Shown here: positions 1 to 6,187 of the stretch, piece by piece | Position numbering within the stretch: the first letter of the stretch is position 1 | How the letters are laid out: each line of letters begins with the position of its first letter | Assembly (NCBI GenBank): GCA_910575055.1 | Contig: CAJTDC010000001.1 | Coordinates: forward strand, 1-64,000 | DNA from: Clostridia bacterium | Lineage (GTDB): Bacteria > Bacillota > Clostridia > Lachnospirales > Anaerotignaceae | DNA length: 64,000 nt | Direction of reading: 5' to 3' | Made by a program: the position numbers and the translations under genes | Notes under the pieces: model-generated | The model's input: the letters and a program-made list of their open reading frames with translations, nothing else | What the model was told of the DNA's origin: nothing | The model's database searches: none

Positions 1-86
1 AGCTTACCAGCATTTTTCTCATTTTCTTCTGCCCATTTTTTGTAACCCTCTTTTACAATTTCTCTTAATCCTTCCATAGTTGCCAT
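1..86 (-). CDS. Partial small protein of the mobile element, unknown function
   Basis: The N-terminal 28 codons of a leftward gene that runs off the window start. The start ATG at 86 is preceded by GGAG about ten bases upstream. The visible peptide begins MATMEGLREIVKEG and is charged and probably helical, with no recognisable domain. It follows the 214-aa gene in the same orientation and its spacer carries the 18-bp repeat found in the other spacers of this operon, so it belongs to the element's leftward transcription unit. Function unknown. Confidence 0.6.
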   Translation of the reverse strand, partial: MATMEGLREIVKEGYKKWAEENEKNAGK

Positions 87-117
87 ATGTTACTATCTCC
101 TTTTACTCTAAATTTTT

Positions 118-135
118 TGTTACACAGCTTGGACA
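118..135 (-). repeat. Spacer repeat copy 1 of 4
   Basis: On the minus strand this reads TGTCCAAGCTGTGTAACA, close to the consensus TGTCCAAGCGGTGYAACA shared by four spacers of the leftward operon. It lies between the stop codon of the 161-805 gene and the ribosome-binding site of the next gene. The role is unknown; phage start-associated or stoperator sequences are possible analogues. Confidence 0.7.
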
Positions 136-160
136 CTATATATTGTGGTTATTTAACTCA

Positions 161-805
161 TTACTCAAATAACCAATCATTCGTATCTGGTGAGAAAAGA
201 CCACATCCAATTCGATAAAGTGTAATATAATATATCACACCATAACATTGTTTCATTGCCACTAATAATGCTTTTATAACTGTTATTTCTTCAAATATGT
301 TATATGCCTGTTCATTTTCATATTCATGTTCATGTTTCAATATCATTGTATTCAATCTAGCTGTATGAATACGTAACATATCACCTAATTCTGATTGCAA
401 AAATTCCTTCTTGTCAAATTTTAACGTTGCAGGCTGATTTTTTTGCATTTCTTCACATTTCTCTAAAAACTTACCAATATTGTTATGACAATCCATCTGA
501 TTATATCTGTATTCTATTGTGCCAGTCATTTCTTCTAATGTAACAAGTTCATCTTTCCAATCTCTTTTAAAATCACGCTTTTCTATTACTAACGCTTTAT
601 CATCTACACTTTTTATCCATTTTAATGTTTTCAAATCTCTTTCACTTACCGTGTTATCCTCTTGCAACACAATAACATTTGTGTGCCATCTACCTTCTTC
701 TTTATAAAATACTACTTTTATTTTCTCATATTGAAGCACATCTAACTGCTCCTGTACTAATTCCTCTAAACTTTTTTCTAAATTTAATTCTCTTGCAATT
801 TTCAT
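161..805 (-). CDS. Unknown 214-aa element protein
   Basis: A leftward gene with start ATG at 805 preceded by GGAGC about eight bases upstream. The protein is acidic, charged and apparently soluble. It has a Trp/Lys-rich central part and a predicted helical C-terminal half ending in a Cys/Tyr-rich segment. No signal peptide, membrane segment or catalytic motif is seen and I do not recognise the family. It sits in the middle of the leftward operon behind an XRE regulator, as early or accessory genes do in prophages and integrative elements. The coding call rests on length, ribosome-binding site and operon position. Confidence 0.75.
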   Translation of the reverse strand: MKIARELNLEKSLEELVQEQLDVLQYEKIKVVFYKEEGRWHTNVIVLQEDNTVSERDLKTLKWIKSVDDKALVIEKRDFKRDWKDELVTLEEMTGTIEYRYNQMDCHNNIGKFLEKCEEMQKNQPATLKFDKKEFLQSELGDMLRIHTARLNTMILKHEHEYENEQAYNIFEEITVIKALLVAMKQCYGVIYYITLYRIGCGLFSPDTNDWLFE

Positions 806-833
806 ATGACTAGCTCCTTTACTTTTAATTTTG

Positions 834-851
834 TGTTACACCGCTTGTCCA
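834..851 (-). repeat. Spacer repeat copy 2 of 4
   Basis: On the minus strand this reads TGGACAAGCGGTGTAACA, the most divergent copy (GGAC in place of GTCC) of the 18-bp spacer motif. It lies between the 56-aa gene and the 214-aa gene. Confidence 0.65.
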
Positions 852-894
852 ATATGCTATGCTCCATAATAAATACAATGGAGCAATATTCAAT

Positions 895-1065
895 TTAATC
901 CTCGAATTTCATTTCCACCAATCTATAACCAAGTACATCCATTACTCTTGTTGCCATAATAGTCATAGCTTCTTCTTTTTCTTTTTTTGTTAAATCGTCC
1001 CACATACGTGTTTCCCCTGTTTCTCTATAATATATTTTTGATGGTAATGCAGTTCCTTCTACCAT
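895..1065 (-). CDS. Small 56-aa element protein
   Basis: A short leftward gene from ATG 1065 to TAA 895, with an AAAGGGG ribosome-binding site seven bases before the start. The peptide begins MVEGTALPSKIYYRETGE and contains a TRMWDDLTKKEKEEA stretch followed by a helix ending in LGYRLVEMKFED. Small phage and integrative-element proteins of this look (YYRE...W.DLT..E) occur in Firmicutes, but I cannot name a function. Its own ribosome-binding site and the flanking 18-bp repeats support a real gene. Confidence 0.7.
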   Translation of the reverse strand: MVEGTALPSKIYYRETGETRMWDDLTKKEKEEAMTIMATRVMDVLGYRLVEMKFED

Positions 1066-1135
1066 AATAAATCCCCTTTCTTTTTTTTACTATTGTATTC
1101 ATTCTAACCTTTGTACTATACTTCTAAATTATGTT

Positions 1136-1153
1136 TGTTGCACCGCTTGGACA
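1136..1153 (-). repeat. Spacer repeat copy 3 of 4
   Basis: Minus-strand TGTCCAAGCGGTGCAACA, a consensus copy of the 18-bp motif, in the spacer between the 74-aa gene and the 56-aa gene. The preceding minus-strand bases AGTAACAA are shared with copy 4. Confidence 0.75.
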
Positions 1154-1210
1154 TTGTTACTACTTGTGGTTGTTACTATTTATTCTTTTTCTTCTTCGAA
1201 AAATTCCCTC

Positions 1211-1435
1211 TTACACAATCTTGGCGAACATAACACCGTTTAGTGTTCGCCTATCCTCTTTTTTTAGACTTATCTTTATATCATTACTGAGTGTACAATA
1301 TGGTTTGCCATTTTTTCTTCCAAATTTTATAGTACCTATGGTTTTTTTCTCCTCTTTATAAGGTATATCAGTGTCAACTTGTAAAAACTTATTTCCCTTG
1401 TAATCCTCAACGATTTTTATGTCTTTTGCTTTCAT
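1211..1435 (-). CDS. Small 74-aa element protein
   Basis: The frame stays open back to 1483, but the likely start is ATG 1435, preceded by TAGGAGATGTGG; the longer reading would translate through the 18-bp spacer repeat. The product begins MKAKDIKIVEDYKG, is lysine-rich and beta-looking (IKFGRKNGKPYCTL, ISLKKEDRRTL), and ends MFAKIV. No domain is recognised. It is the second gene of the leftward operon, directly behind the XRE regulator gene. Confidence 0.7.
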   Translation of the reverse strand: MKAKDIKIVEDYKGNKFLQVDTDIPYKEEKKTIGTIKFGRKNGKPYCTLSNDIKISLKKEDRRTLNGVMFAKIV

Positions 1436-1464
1436 TTCCACATCTCCTAACCTACTATATTTCG

Positions 1465-1482
1465 TGTTGCACCGTTGGGACA
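1465..1482 (-). repeat. Spacer repeat copy 4 of 4
   Basis: Minus-strand TGTCCCAACGGTGCAACA, directly after the XRE gene stop codon and before the ribosome-binding site of the 74-aa gene. It differs from copy 3 at three positions. Confidence 0.75.
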
Positions 1483-1490
1483 TTGTTACT

Positions 1491-1721
1491 TTATTTTTCT
1501 GCTATAATTTGACATTCCTTTTCTATCAGTTCATCTACTGTACAATCCAATGCTTTTGCAATTAGATAACCTGTTTTTAAAGGTAGAGGTTTTAACCCTT
1601 TTTCAATATAACCTATCATAGCTGCTGAAACATTTGCTTTTTGTCCGAGTTTTTCTTGGCTCATTTTTTTAGCAACTCTTAGCAATCTGATATTCTCACC
1701 AACTTTTTCATTGTTAATCAT
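1491..1721 (-). CDS. XRE-family helix-turn-helix regulator
   Basis: A 76-aa protein that is almost entirely one Cro/CI-type DNA-binding domain: helix 1 around residues 8-18, the MSQEKLGQKANVSAAMIGYIEKG helix-turn-helix around 20-42, and LPLKTGYLIAKALDCTVDELI after it. It is the first gene of the leftward operon and is read from a promoter whose -35/-10 spacer is filled by a perfect palindrome (1826-1843). By analogy with phage Cro-like proteins it probably controls the divergent promoters beside it; the binding site assignment is inference. Confidence 0.88.
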   Translation of the reverse strand: MINNEKVGENIRLLRVAKKMSQEKLGQKANVSAAMIGYIEKGLKPLPLKTGYLIAKALDCTVDELIEKECQIIAEK

Positions 1722-1793
1722 TTTTTCACCACCATTCCCGTTTTTGTTTCTTTTTTCTTTTCTTTGTGATATAATTAAGTTAAATTTCTCAAC

Positions 1794-1822
1794 TTGATTG
1801 ATTTTTCTAACTTGGTTATATT
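1794..1822 (+). promoter_or_regulatory. Rightward promoter for the tandem regulators, with AACTT repeats
   Basis: TTGATT (1794-1799), a 17-base spacer and TATATT (1817-1822) form a plausible sigma-A promoter facing the 1918 gene. Half-sites AAGTT (1777-1781), AACTT (1791-1795) and AACTT (1809-1813) lie over and beside it and may be a regulator operator. It overlaps the leftward promoter at 1820-1848, so the two probably interfere. Confidence 0.5.
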
Positions 1823-1848
1823 ATATTCCGTTTATAGACGGAAGTCAA
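1820..1848 (-). promoter_or_regulatory. Leftward promoter of the element operon
   Basis: On the minus strand TTGACT (1848-1843) and TATAAT (1825-1820) are separated by exactly 17 bases, a near-consensus sigma-A promoter driving the XRE gene and the small genes after it. Confidence 0.75.
1826..1843. promoter_or_regulatory. Palindromic operator inside the leftward promoter
   Basis: TTCCGT, six bases, ACGGAA: a perfect dyad that fills the -35/-10 spacer of the leftward promoter. A further TTCCGT half-site lies at 1857-1862. Its position implies that a bound repressor blocks polymerase. Which of the three nearby regulators binds is unknown. Confidence 0.65.
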
Positions 1849-1917
1849 TCTATTTTTTCCGTTTTTAAAAGAAATGTTATATTGCATAAAATATATAGTG
1901 AATAGGAGTTAATTTTT

Positions 1918-2364
1918 ATGTATAATGTACAAATTATTGAAGAACGTATTATGTCTATTGCAGATAAAATGGGATTATCTAAAAATAAATTGCTTATTAA
2001 TGCACATCTTGGTAAAAGCTTTTTTGATAATATGAAAAAAGGACAAGTTCCTTCCGTTGAAAAACTGCATACTATGGCAGATTATCTTGATGTATCCATT
2101 GATTATCTTGTAGGTCGTACTAATGAACAAAACAATACTTGTATCAACGATAGCAGTGTTATACAAGGTAATGGTTCTGTTGCTGTTACTGGTTCTAGTT
2201 CAATTTCTGGTTCTATTTCTACATCTGTATCTGCTAATGAAAGTAAGCAGTTATCAAAAGAAGAAACAGAAATACTAAATATATATCGTTCTTTAGAGGC
2301 TCGTGACAGAACAAAATTTATGAACTTTGTTTTTGAAATGCAAGATGATGCTGCCAAAGCATAA
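1918..2364 (+). CDS. XRE-like regulator, first of a tandem pair
   Basis: A 148-aa protein with an N-terminal helix-turn-helix domain (about residues 1-65, including NKLLINAHLGKSFFDNMKKG and LHTMADYLDVSIDYLVGRT). A Ser/Gly/Val-rich linker (about 80-110) follows, then a C-terminal helical segment EETEILNIYRSLEARDRTKF. The start ATG has TAGGAG upstream. The next gene is a diverged copy with the same three-part layout. As a divergently transcribed regulator beside an integrase it is a good candidate for the element's repressor. Confidence 0.85.
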   Translation: MYNVQIIEERIMSIADKMGLSKNKLLINAHLGKSFFDNMKKGQVPSVEKLHTMADYLDVSIDYLVGRTNEQNNTCINDSSVIQGNGSVAVTGSSSISGSISTSVSANESKQLSKEETEILNIYRSLEARDRTKFMNFVFEMQDDAAKA

Positions 2365-2419
2365 AATAATAAAAAGGAGGAATTTTTCTATATTAAAATA
2401 GAATTAAGGAGTGAATGTA

Positions 2420-2860
2420 TTGTACAAATCTACCAATATAGCTAAAATAATCAAAAAAACAGCAAAAGCTAAAAACATTCAATTAAAAGATATGTTTATT
2501 GAATTGGAATTAAATAAAGATACACTTTCTAATATGTATAGAGGGTCTATGCTAAAAGGAGATAGTCTTGCTCGTATAGCGGACTACCTCGACTGTTCTG
2601 TGGACTATTTACTAGGACGTACAGACGAACGAACGGGAACTTATCATGCAAATAATGTTAGCAGTAGTTTCGTTCAAAACGATGGTGCCGTTACTCTTGG
2701 CTCTGTTTCTGTTTCTTCTGCTTTTAATAGCAATTCTAATGATATAGCATCATCAAAAGAAGAAACCGAAATATTAGACATATATCGTTCTTTAAATATT
2801 AGGAATAAAACAAAATTTTTAAATCTTATTTTAGATATGGAAAAAGAAGAAAATAATTAA
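2420..2860 (+). CDS. XRE-like regulator, second of the pair
   Basis: A paralogue of the preceding gene: N-terminal helix-turn-helix (KDMFIELELNKDTLSNMYRG, ADYLDCSVDYLLGRTDE), a Ser/Asn/Val-rich low-complexity linker, and a C-terminal EETEILDIYRSLNIRNKTKFLNLI block that matches its neighbour closely. The frame opens with GTG at 2411, but AAGGAG at 2406-2411 sits at proper spacing only for TTG 2420, which I take as the start. About 55 bases separate it from the first copy, so both are probably in one transcript. Confidence 0.82.
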   Translation: MYKSTNIAKIIKKTAKAKNIQLKDMFIELELNKDTLSNMYRGSMLKGDSLARIADYLDCSVDYLLGRTDERTGTYHANNVSSSFVQNDGAVTLGSVSVSSAFNSNSNDIASSKEETEILDIYRSLNIRNKTKFLNLILDMEKEENN

Positions 2861-2866
2861 AAAGAT

Positions 2867-2894
2867 TTGACATTTACAATATTTATGCTATATT
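2867..2894 (+). promoter_or_regulatory. Promoter ahead of the recombinase leader
   Basis: TTGACA (2867-2872), 16 bases, TATATT (2889-2894), immediately after the second regulator gene. It would start transcription near 2901 and produce the leader that ends at the 2999-3025 terminator. Confidence 0.65.
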
Positions 2895-2900
2895 AGTTAT

Positions 2901-3025
2901 AGGAATTTGAGGACGGAACGGGCAGCCGTCGCCCTTTGTTAGGAGATGTGGGAGTGTCGCCTCACCTTATTTCTATAACTATTTTAGGAGATTATTTCAA
3001 CTGTCATTTTTGGCAGTTTTTTTAT
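2901..3025 (+). ncRNA. Candidate leader or small RNA upstream of the recombinase
   Basis: A GC-richer stretch of about 120 bases lies between a good promoter and a good intrinsic terminator, both upstream of the recombinase start. GACGG (2912-2916) can pair with CCGTC (2926-2930), GTCGCC occurs twice (2927-2932, 2956-2961), and GTGGG near 2948 can pair with CTCAC near 2961. It carries no convincing coding frame. It may be an attenuator for the recombinase or a free small RNA; I do not recognise a family. Confidence 0.45.
2999..3025 (+). terminator. Intrinsic terminator before the recombinase gene
   Basis: AACTGTCA, a four-base loop, TGGCAGTT (one G-U pair) and then a T run. It sits about 30 bases upstream of the recombinase start, so recombinase transcription must read through it or begin elsewhere. 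Confidence 0.75.
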
Positions 3026-3052
3026 TATAATAACAGTAGAAAGGGTGATACT

Positions 3053-4501
3053 ATGCAAATAGCTGCGGCTTATATTCGTGTAAGTACTGACGACCAGTTA
3101 GAATTTTCACCAGATGCACAAAAAAGAGCCATAACAGAATATGCCAAAAGAAACAATATGTTACTTGATGAAAAATATATTTTTGTAGATGAAGGAATTT
3201 CGGGCAGAAAGGCAGAAAAACGTCCTGCATTTATGGAAATGATATGCACGGCAAAAGTAAAGCCGAAACCTTTTGACATAATACTAGTACATAAATTTGA
3301 CCGTTTCGCTCGCAATAGAGAGGACAGTGTTGTTTATAAATCATTATTACGTAAAGAATGTGGTATTAAAGTAATCAGTATTACCGAACAACTAGAGGAT
3401 GACAAATTTTCTATTATACTAGAGTCTATGTTAGAAGCAATGGCTGAATATTATTCTCTCAATCTTTCAGATGAAGTAAAAAAAGGTATGTTTGAAAAGG
3501 CACGTCGTGGCGAACATATCGGAAAAGCTCCCTATGGCTATGATATAAAAGATAGGCAATTAGTAGTAAATGAATATGAATTTTCTGTTGTACAAATGAT
3601 GTTTGATATGTTTGTAAACAAAGGCTATTCTTATGCTGCCCTTTCAAAATATCTCAATCAAAACGGAATTTCTACCAAAAGAGGTGGTAAATGGCGTATC
3701 TGTACCATAAAATACATATTAACAAATCATTTATACACCGGCTTAACAAGGTATAATTATATGTCCCCCAACAGATATACTGTTAATCCGGAAAAAGAAT
3801 GGATACTAGCAGAAGGCAGCCATACAGCCGCTATAGATGAGCATACTTTTCAAAAAGCACAACAAAAAGCAATAAAACAAAGTGAATTTGCACTAAAAAA
3901 TACAAAAACAACAAATATAAGAACATGGAGCCAACATTTAATATGTTGTGCTGAATGTGGCAATCGTTTGGTATTACATTCTAGCGATAACGGGAAATAT
4001 TTTGCTTATGAATGTATTTCTCATAGTGAAGGAAGGTGCACTCAAAATCGTTCTTGGTCTAATAGAAAATTAGAAAAATTGATACTAGAAACAATGAAAT
4101 ATGATATGCAAAATCCACATCAAATGCAAATTGAAACAAAAACAGCATTGCCATCAAATGAAATTTCTATCATAAAACATAGCATTGACAAAATACAACA
4201 AAAAAAAGAGTTAATCAAAAAAGCCTATTTAGCTGAAATAGACACACTAGAAGAATACAAAGCAAACAAAATTGAATTACAAAAAGAAGAGAAAGAACTA
4301 TTAAAAAAACTTTCTTTATTAGAAATACAACAACAATCTCCTCACGATATACTAAATCCCAAAAGGTTACAGATGTTTTATAATACACTTATATCAAATA
4401 CGGTATCTATTGCAGAAAAACACAATACAGCTACAGAATTTATACAAAAGGTTTTGCTTGATTTGCAAAATAGAACAATACAAATTATTTATTGTATTTA
4501 A
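3053..4501 (+). CDS. Large serine recombinase (site-specific integrase)
   Basis: A 482-aa protein. The N-terminal resolvase domain has AAYIRVSTDDQ, with Ser11 as the expected nucleophile, and the Arg-rich KFDRFARNRED motif. A recombinase domain follows (about 165-270, GKAPYGYDIKD onward), then a zinc ribbon (CCAEC near 300, ECISHSEGRC near 325) and a Lys/Glu-rich coiled coil near 370-430. The upstream open frame to 2936 is ignored because ATG 3053 has a GGGTGAT site and gives the usual N-terminus. Family knowledge: such enzymes integrate and excise phages and integrative elements at att sites next to their own gene. Its 3-prime end abuts a broken lipoprotein gene, as expected. Confidence 0.93.
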   Translation: MQIAAAYIRVSTDDQLEFSPDAQKRAITEYAKRNNMLLDEKYIFVDEGISGRKAEKRPAFMEMICTAKVKPKPFDIILVHKFDRFARNREDSVVYKSLLRKECGIKVISITEQLEDDKFSIILESMLEAMAEYYSLNLSDEVKKGMFEKARRGEHIGKAPYGYDIKDRQLVVNEYEFSVVQMMFDMFVNKGYSYAALSKYLNQNGISTKRGGKWRICTIKYILTNHLYTGLTRYNYMSPNRYTVNPEKEWILAEGSHTAAIDEHTFQKAQQKAIKQSEFALKNTKTTNIRTWSQHLICCAECGNRLVLHSSDNGKYFAYECISHSEGRCTQNRSWSNRKLEKLILETMKYDMQNPHQMQIETKTALPSNEISIIKHSIDKIQQKKELIKKAYLAEIDTLEEYKANKIELQKEEKELLKKLSLLEIQQQSPHDILNPKRLQMFYNTLISNTVSIAEKHNTATEFIQKVLLDLQNRTIQIIYCI

Positions 4502-4866
4502 TTTAATTTTATGTAATATAGACAGTTCAGTTGAGCAAATGCTAATGGATAATCTTGTTTTCCTTCATTATAGACATAAATGCCTGCTTCTGTACCAAGA
4601 AGGGCGATGTCGGCATTGTCGGAGAGTAGTGCAGTCATAGATTTATCTGCACCCTGACCTACTGCAACAGAAACATCTAAACCTTCCTGCTCAAAAAAAT
4701 CAAGTTCTTGTGCTACATATTGAGGAGCATAAAAAACAGAATGAACAACTTCATTTAATCGAACAGGTACTAATGCAGTTTCTTGTTTTTGGGAACAAGC
4801 TGTAAAAAGTGAAAAAGACAATATACCAGTTAAAAAAAGTGTTATTACAGATTTACTTTTTTTCAT
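4498..4866 (-). pseudogene. Truncated ABC-transporter substrate-binding lipoprotein (NMT1/SsuA-like)
   Basis: The first 122 residues of a solute-binding protein that should be about 330. The signal peptide ends in the lipobox FTAC (Cys24), followed by VPVRLNEVVHSVFYAPQYVAQELDFFEQEGLDV and the GADKSMTALLSDNADIALLG signature of the NMT1/ThiY/SsuA group (thiamine-precursor, nitrate or sulfonate uptake). Homology stops at FAQL; the last codons NCLYYIKLN look non-homologous and end at a stop overlapping the recombinase stop codon. The start ATG 4866 has CAGGAGG. I infer the element integrated here and that the 3-prime half lies beyond the element's other end, outside this window. Confidence 0.8.
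4502..4540. other. Inferred attachment-site junction of the mobile element
   Basis: The sequence between the recombinase stop codon and the point where lipoprotein homology resumes (about 4520-4530, encoding FAQL on the minus strand) should contain one att half-site. The exact crossover cannot be placed without the other element end or an empty site. Confidence 0.5.
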
Positions 4867-4977
4867 ATATAATACCTCCTGAAAATAGCCTGTAAAATAT
4901 TTATTACAATATTATGCTATATAGCGGAATATGGTACATTGTCCTATGATATAAAATGCAATTTGCAATATTATGAA

Positions 4978-5007
4978 AATAAAAAAACTCTCTATTATAA
5001 TAGAGAG
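4978..5007 (-). terminator. Terminator of the retron RNA array
   Basis: On the minus strand CTCTCTATTATAATAGAGAG forms a hairpin with an 8-bp stem and is followed by TTTTTTTATTTT. It lies just past the last array unit in that direction. The plus strand has no T run after the hairpin, so termination is specific for minus-strand transcripts. Confidence 0.85.
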
Positions 5008-5016
5008 GATAAAAAA

Positions 5017-5218
5017 GTTAGGTTTTCTGCTAACAATACTGTTATACTGTTTTAACACTTTAGCACCATACGTACCGCAAACGGGTTTCCCAAAAGGATA
5101 CTGTTACAACCCGTTTGCGGTGCCGTATGGTCGCGAGTGGCGTAAAACATTGTGATGTAATGGTAATTAAATAACAACTTTGAAGCTACTTCAAAGCAAA
5201 CAGACCAGAAAACTTAAC
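5017..5218 (-). ncRNA. Retron-like RNA unit 1 (last transcribed)
   Basis: 202 bp. Ends pair as a1/a2: GTTAAGTTTTCTG at the RNA 5-prime end with CAGAAAACCTAAC at the 3-prime end (12 of 13). Then comes the small hairpin CTTTGAAG/CTTCAAAG (5179-5197) and a long hairpin closed by TAAAACA-type bases pairing TGTTTTA (about 5047-5151). The variable stem has CCATACG at its base and ACGGGTT at its tip, around a loop containing ACAGTATCC. It differs from unit 2 by paired changes in both arms. The order a1, small hairpin, long hairpin, a2 matches msr-msd of retrons. Confidence 0.75.
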
Positions 5219-5253
5219 TCAATAAATTACAAATATAAAATTTTTAAAAAAGA

Positions 5254-5453
5254 TTAGGTTTTCTGCTAACAATACTGTTATACTGTTTTAACACTTTAGC
5301 ACCATACGCACAGCAGACGGGTTTACCAAAAGGATACTGTTACAACCCGTCTGCTGTGCCGTATGGTCGCGAGTGGCGTAAAACATTGTGATGTAATGGT
5401 AATTAAATAACAACTTTGAAGCTACTTCAAAGCAAACAGACCAGAAAACCTAA
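5254..5453 (-). ncRNA. Retron-like RNA unit 2
   Basis: 200 bp, with a1/a2 perfectly paired (TTAGGTTTTCTG with CAGAAAACCTAA). The same conserved small hairpin, base stem and loop are present as in unit 1. The variable stem shares its outer CCATACG and inner ACGGGTT with unit 1; two internal positions differ (C to A, A to G), each matched by the partner change in the other arm. Separated from unit 1 by a 35-base AT-rich linker. Confidence 0.75.
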
Positions 5454-5486
5454 ACTAATAAATTGCAAATATAAAATTTTTAAAAA

Positions 5487-5686
5487 GGCTAGGTTTTCTG
5501 CTAACAAAACAAATATACTGTTCTGACACTTCAGCACATCAGTAAATATATTTAGTTTTCCGAAGGCTACTGTCATAACTGAATATATTTACATCGATGT
5601 GCGATGGCGCAGAACATTGTGGTGTAATAGTGGTTTTAAATCAACTTTGAAGCTACTTCAAAGCAAACAGACCAGAAAACCTAACC
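5487..5686 (-). ncRNA. Retron-like RNA unit 3
   Basis: 200 bp. The variable stem is very AT-rich (TAAATATATTTAGTT against AACTGAATATATTTA) and shares no sequence with the other units. The base stem carries a compensated change: TGTTCTG pairs CAGAACA, where other units have TGTTTTG/A with C/TAAAACA. The loop is CAGTAGCCTTCGG in the RNA sense. The small hairpin CTTTGAAG/CTTCAAAG is intact. Confidence 0.75.
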
Positions 5687-5717
5687 TAACAAATTACAAA
5701 TATAAAATTTTTAAAAA

Positions 5718-5920
5718 GGCTAGGCTTTCTGCTAACAATGCAGATATACTGTTTTAACACTTTAGCCATCCGTACACTAGATATGGTTATTTCGAAGACT
5801 ACTGTAATTAATCATATCTAGTGTCATGGATGAGCGAGTGGCGTAAAACATTGTGGTGTAATGGTAGTTTAAAAACAACTTTGAAGCAACTCCAAAGTAA
5901 ACAGACCAGAAAACCTAACC
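5718..5920 (-). ncRNA. Retron-like RNA unit 4
   Basis: 203 bp. The variable stem contains ACACTAGATATG paired with CATATCTAGTGT and is unrelated to its neighbours. The a2 strand has two substitutions relative to other units, and both convert pairs to G-U, so the 14-bp a1/a2 stem survives. The small hairpin has one mismatch. The loop keeps ACAGTAGTC. Confidence 0.75.
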
Positions 5921-5950
5921 AATAAATTACAAATATAAAATTTTTAAAAA

Positions 5951-6152
5951 GGCTAGGTTTTCTGCTAACAAAACAAATATACTGTTTTGACACTTTAGCC
6001 ACCGCACCGTTACCGGGACTTTTACCGCAGGATACTGTTTAAAGTCTCGGTAACGGTAGCGGTGAGCGAGTGACGCAAAACATTGTGGTGAAATGGTAGT
6101 TTAAAAACAACTTTGAAGCAACTCCAAAGTAAACAGACCAGAAAACCTAACC
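5951..6152 (-). ncRNA. Retron-like RNA unit 5
   Basis: 202 bp. The long hairpin spans 5983-6082: TGTTTTG/CAAAACA, CACT/AGTG, then a variable stem starting CACCGC and ending CTTT around an 18-base loop with ACAGTATCCTGCGG. The 5-prime arm of the RNA carries one extra base after CACCGC, a bulge of 1-2 bases seen at this position in all units. Outer stem and loop are shared with unit 6, the central stem is not. Confidence 0.75.
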
Positions 6153-6187
6153 AATAAATTACAAATATAAAATTTTAAAAACAGATA

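Noticed and set aside
1131-1361. 76-codon plus-strand open frame near the element's small genes
   Set aside because: Antisense to a gene with a proper ribosome-binding site and runs through a spacer repeat.
4973-5155. 60-codon open frame on the plus strand across array unit 1
   Set aside because: It covers half a structured repeat, lacks a ribosome-binding site and is not kept in the other units.
5500-5526. Alternative hairpin CAAAACA/TGTTTTG at the plus-strand 5-prime side of a unit
   Set aside because: Present only in some units and not supported by compensatory changes, unlike pairing of TGTTTTG with the distant CAAAACA.
5808-6002. 64-codon open frame on the minus strand in array units 4-5
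   Set aside because: It exists only where the variable stem happens to lack stops; the units behave as structured RNA.
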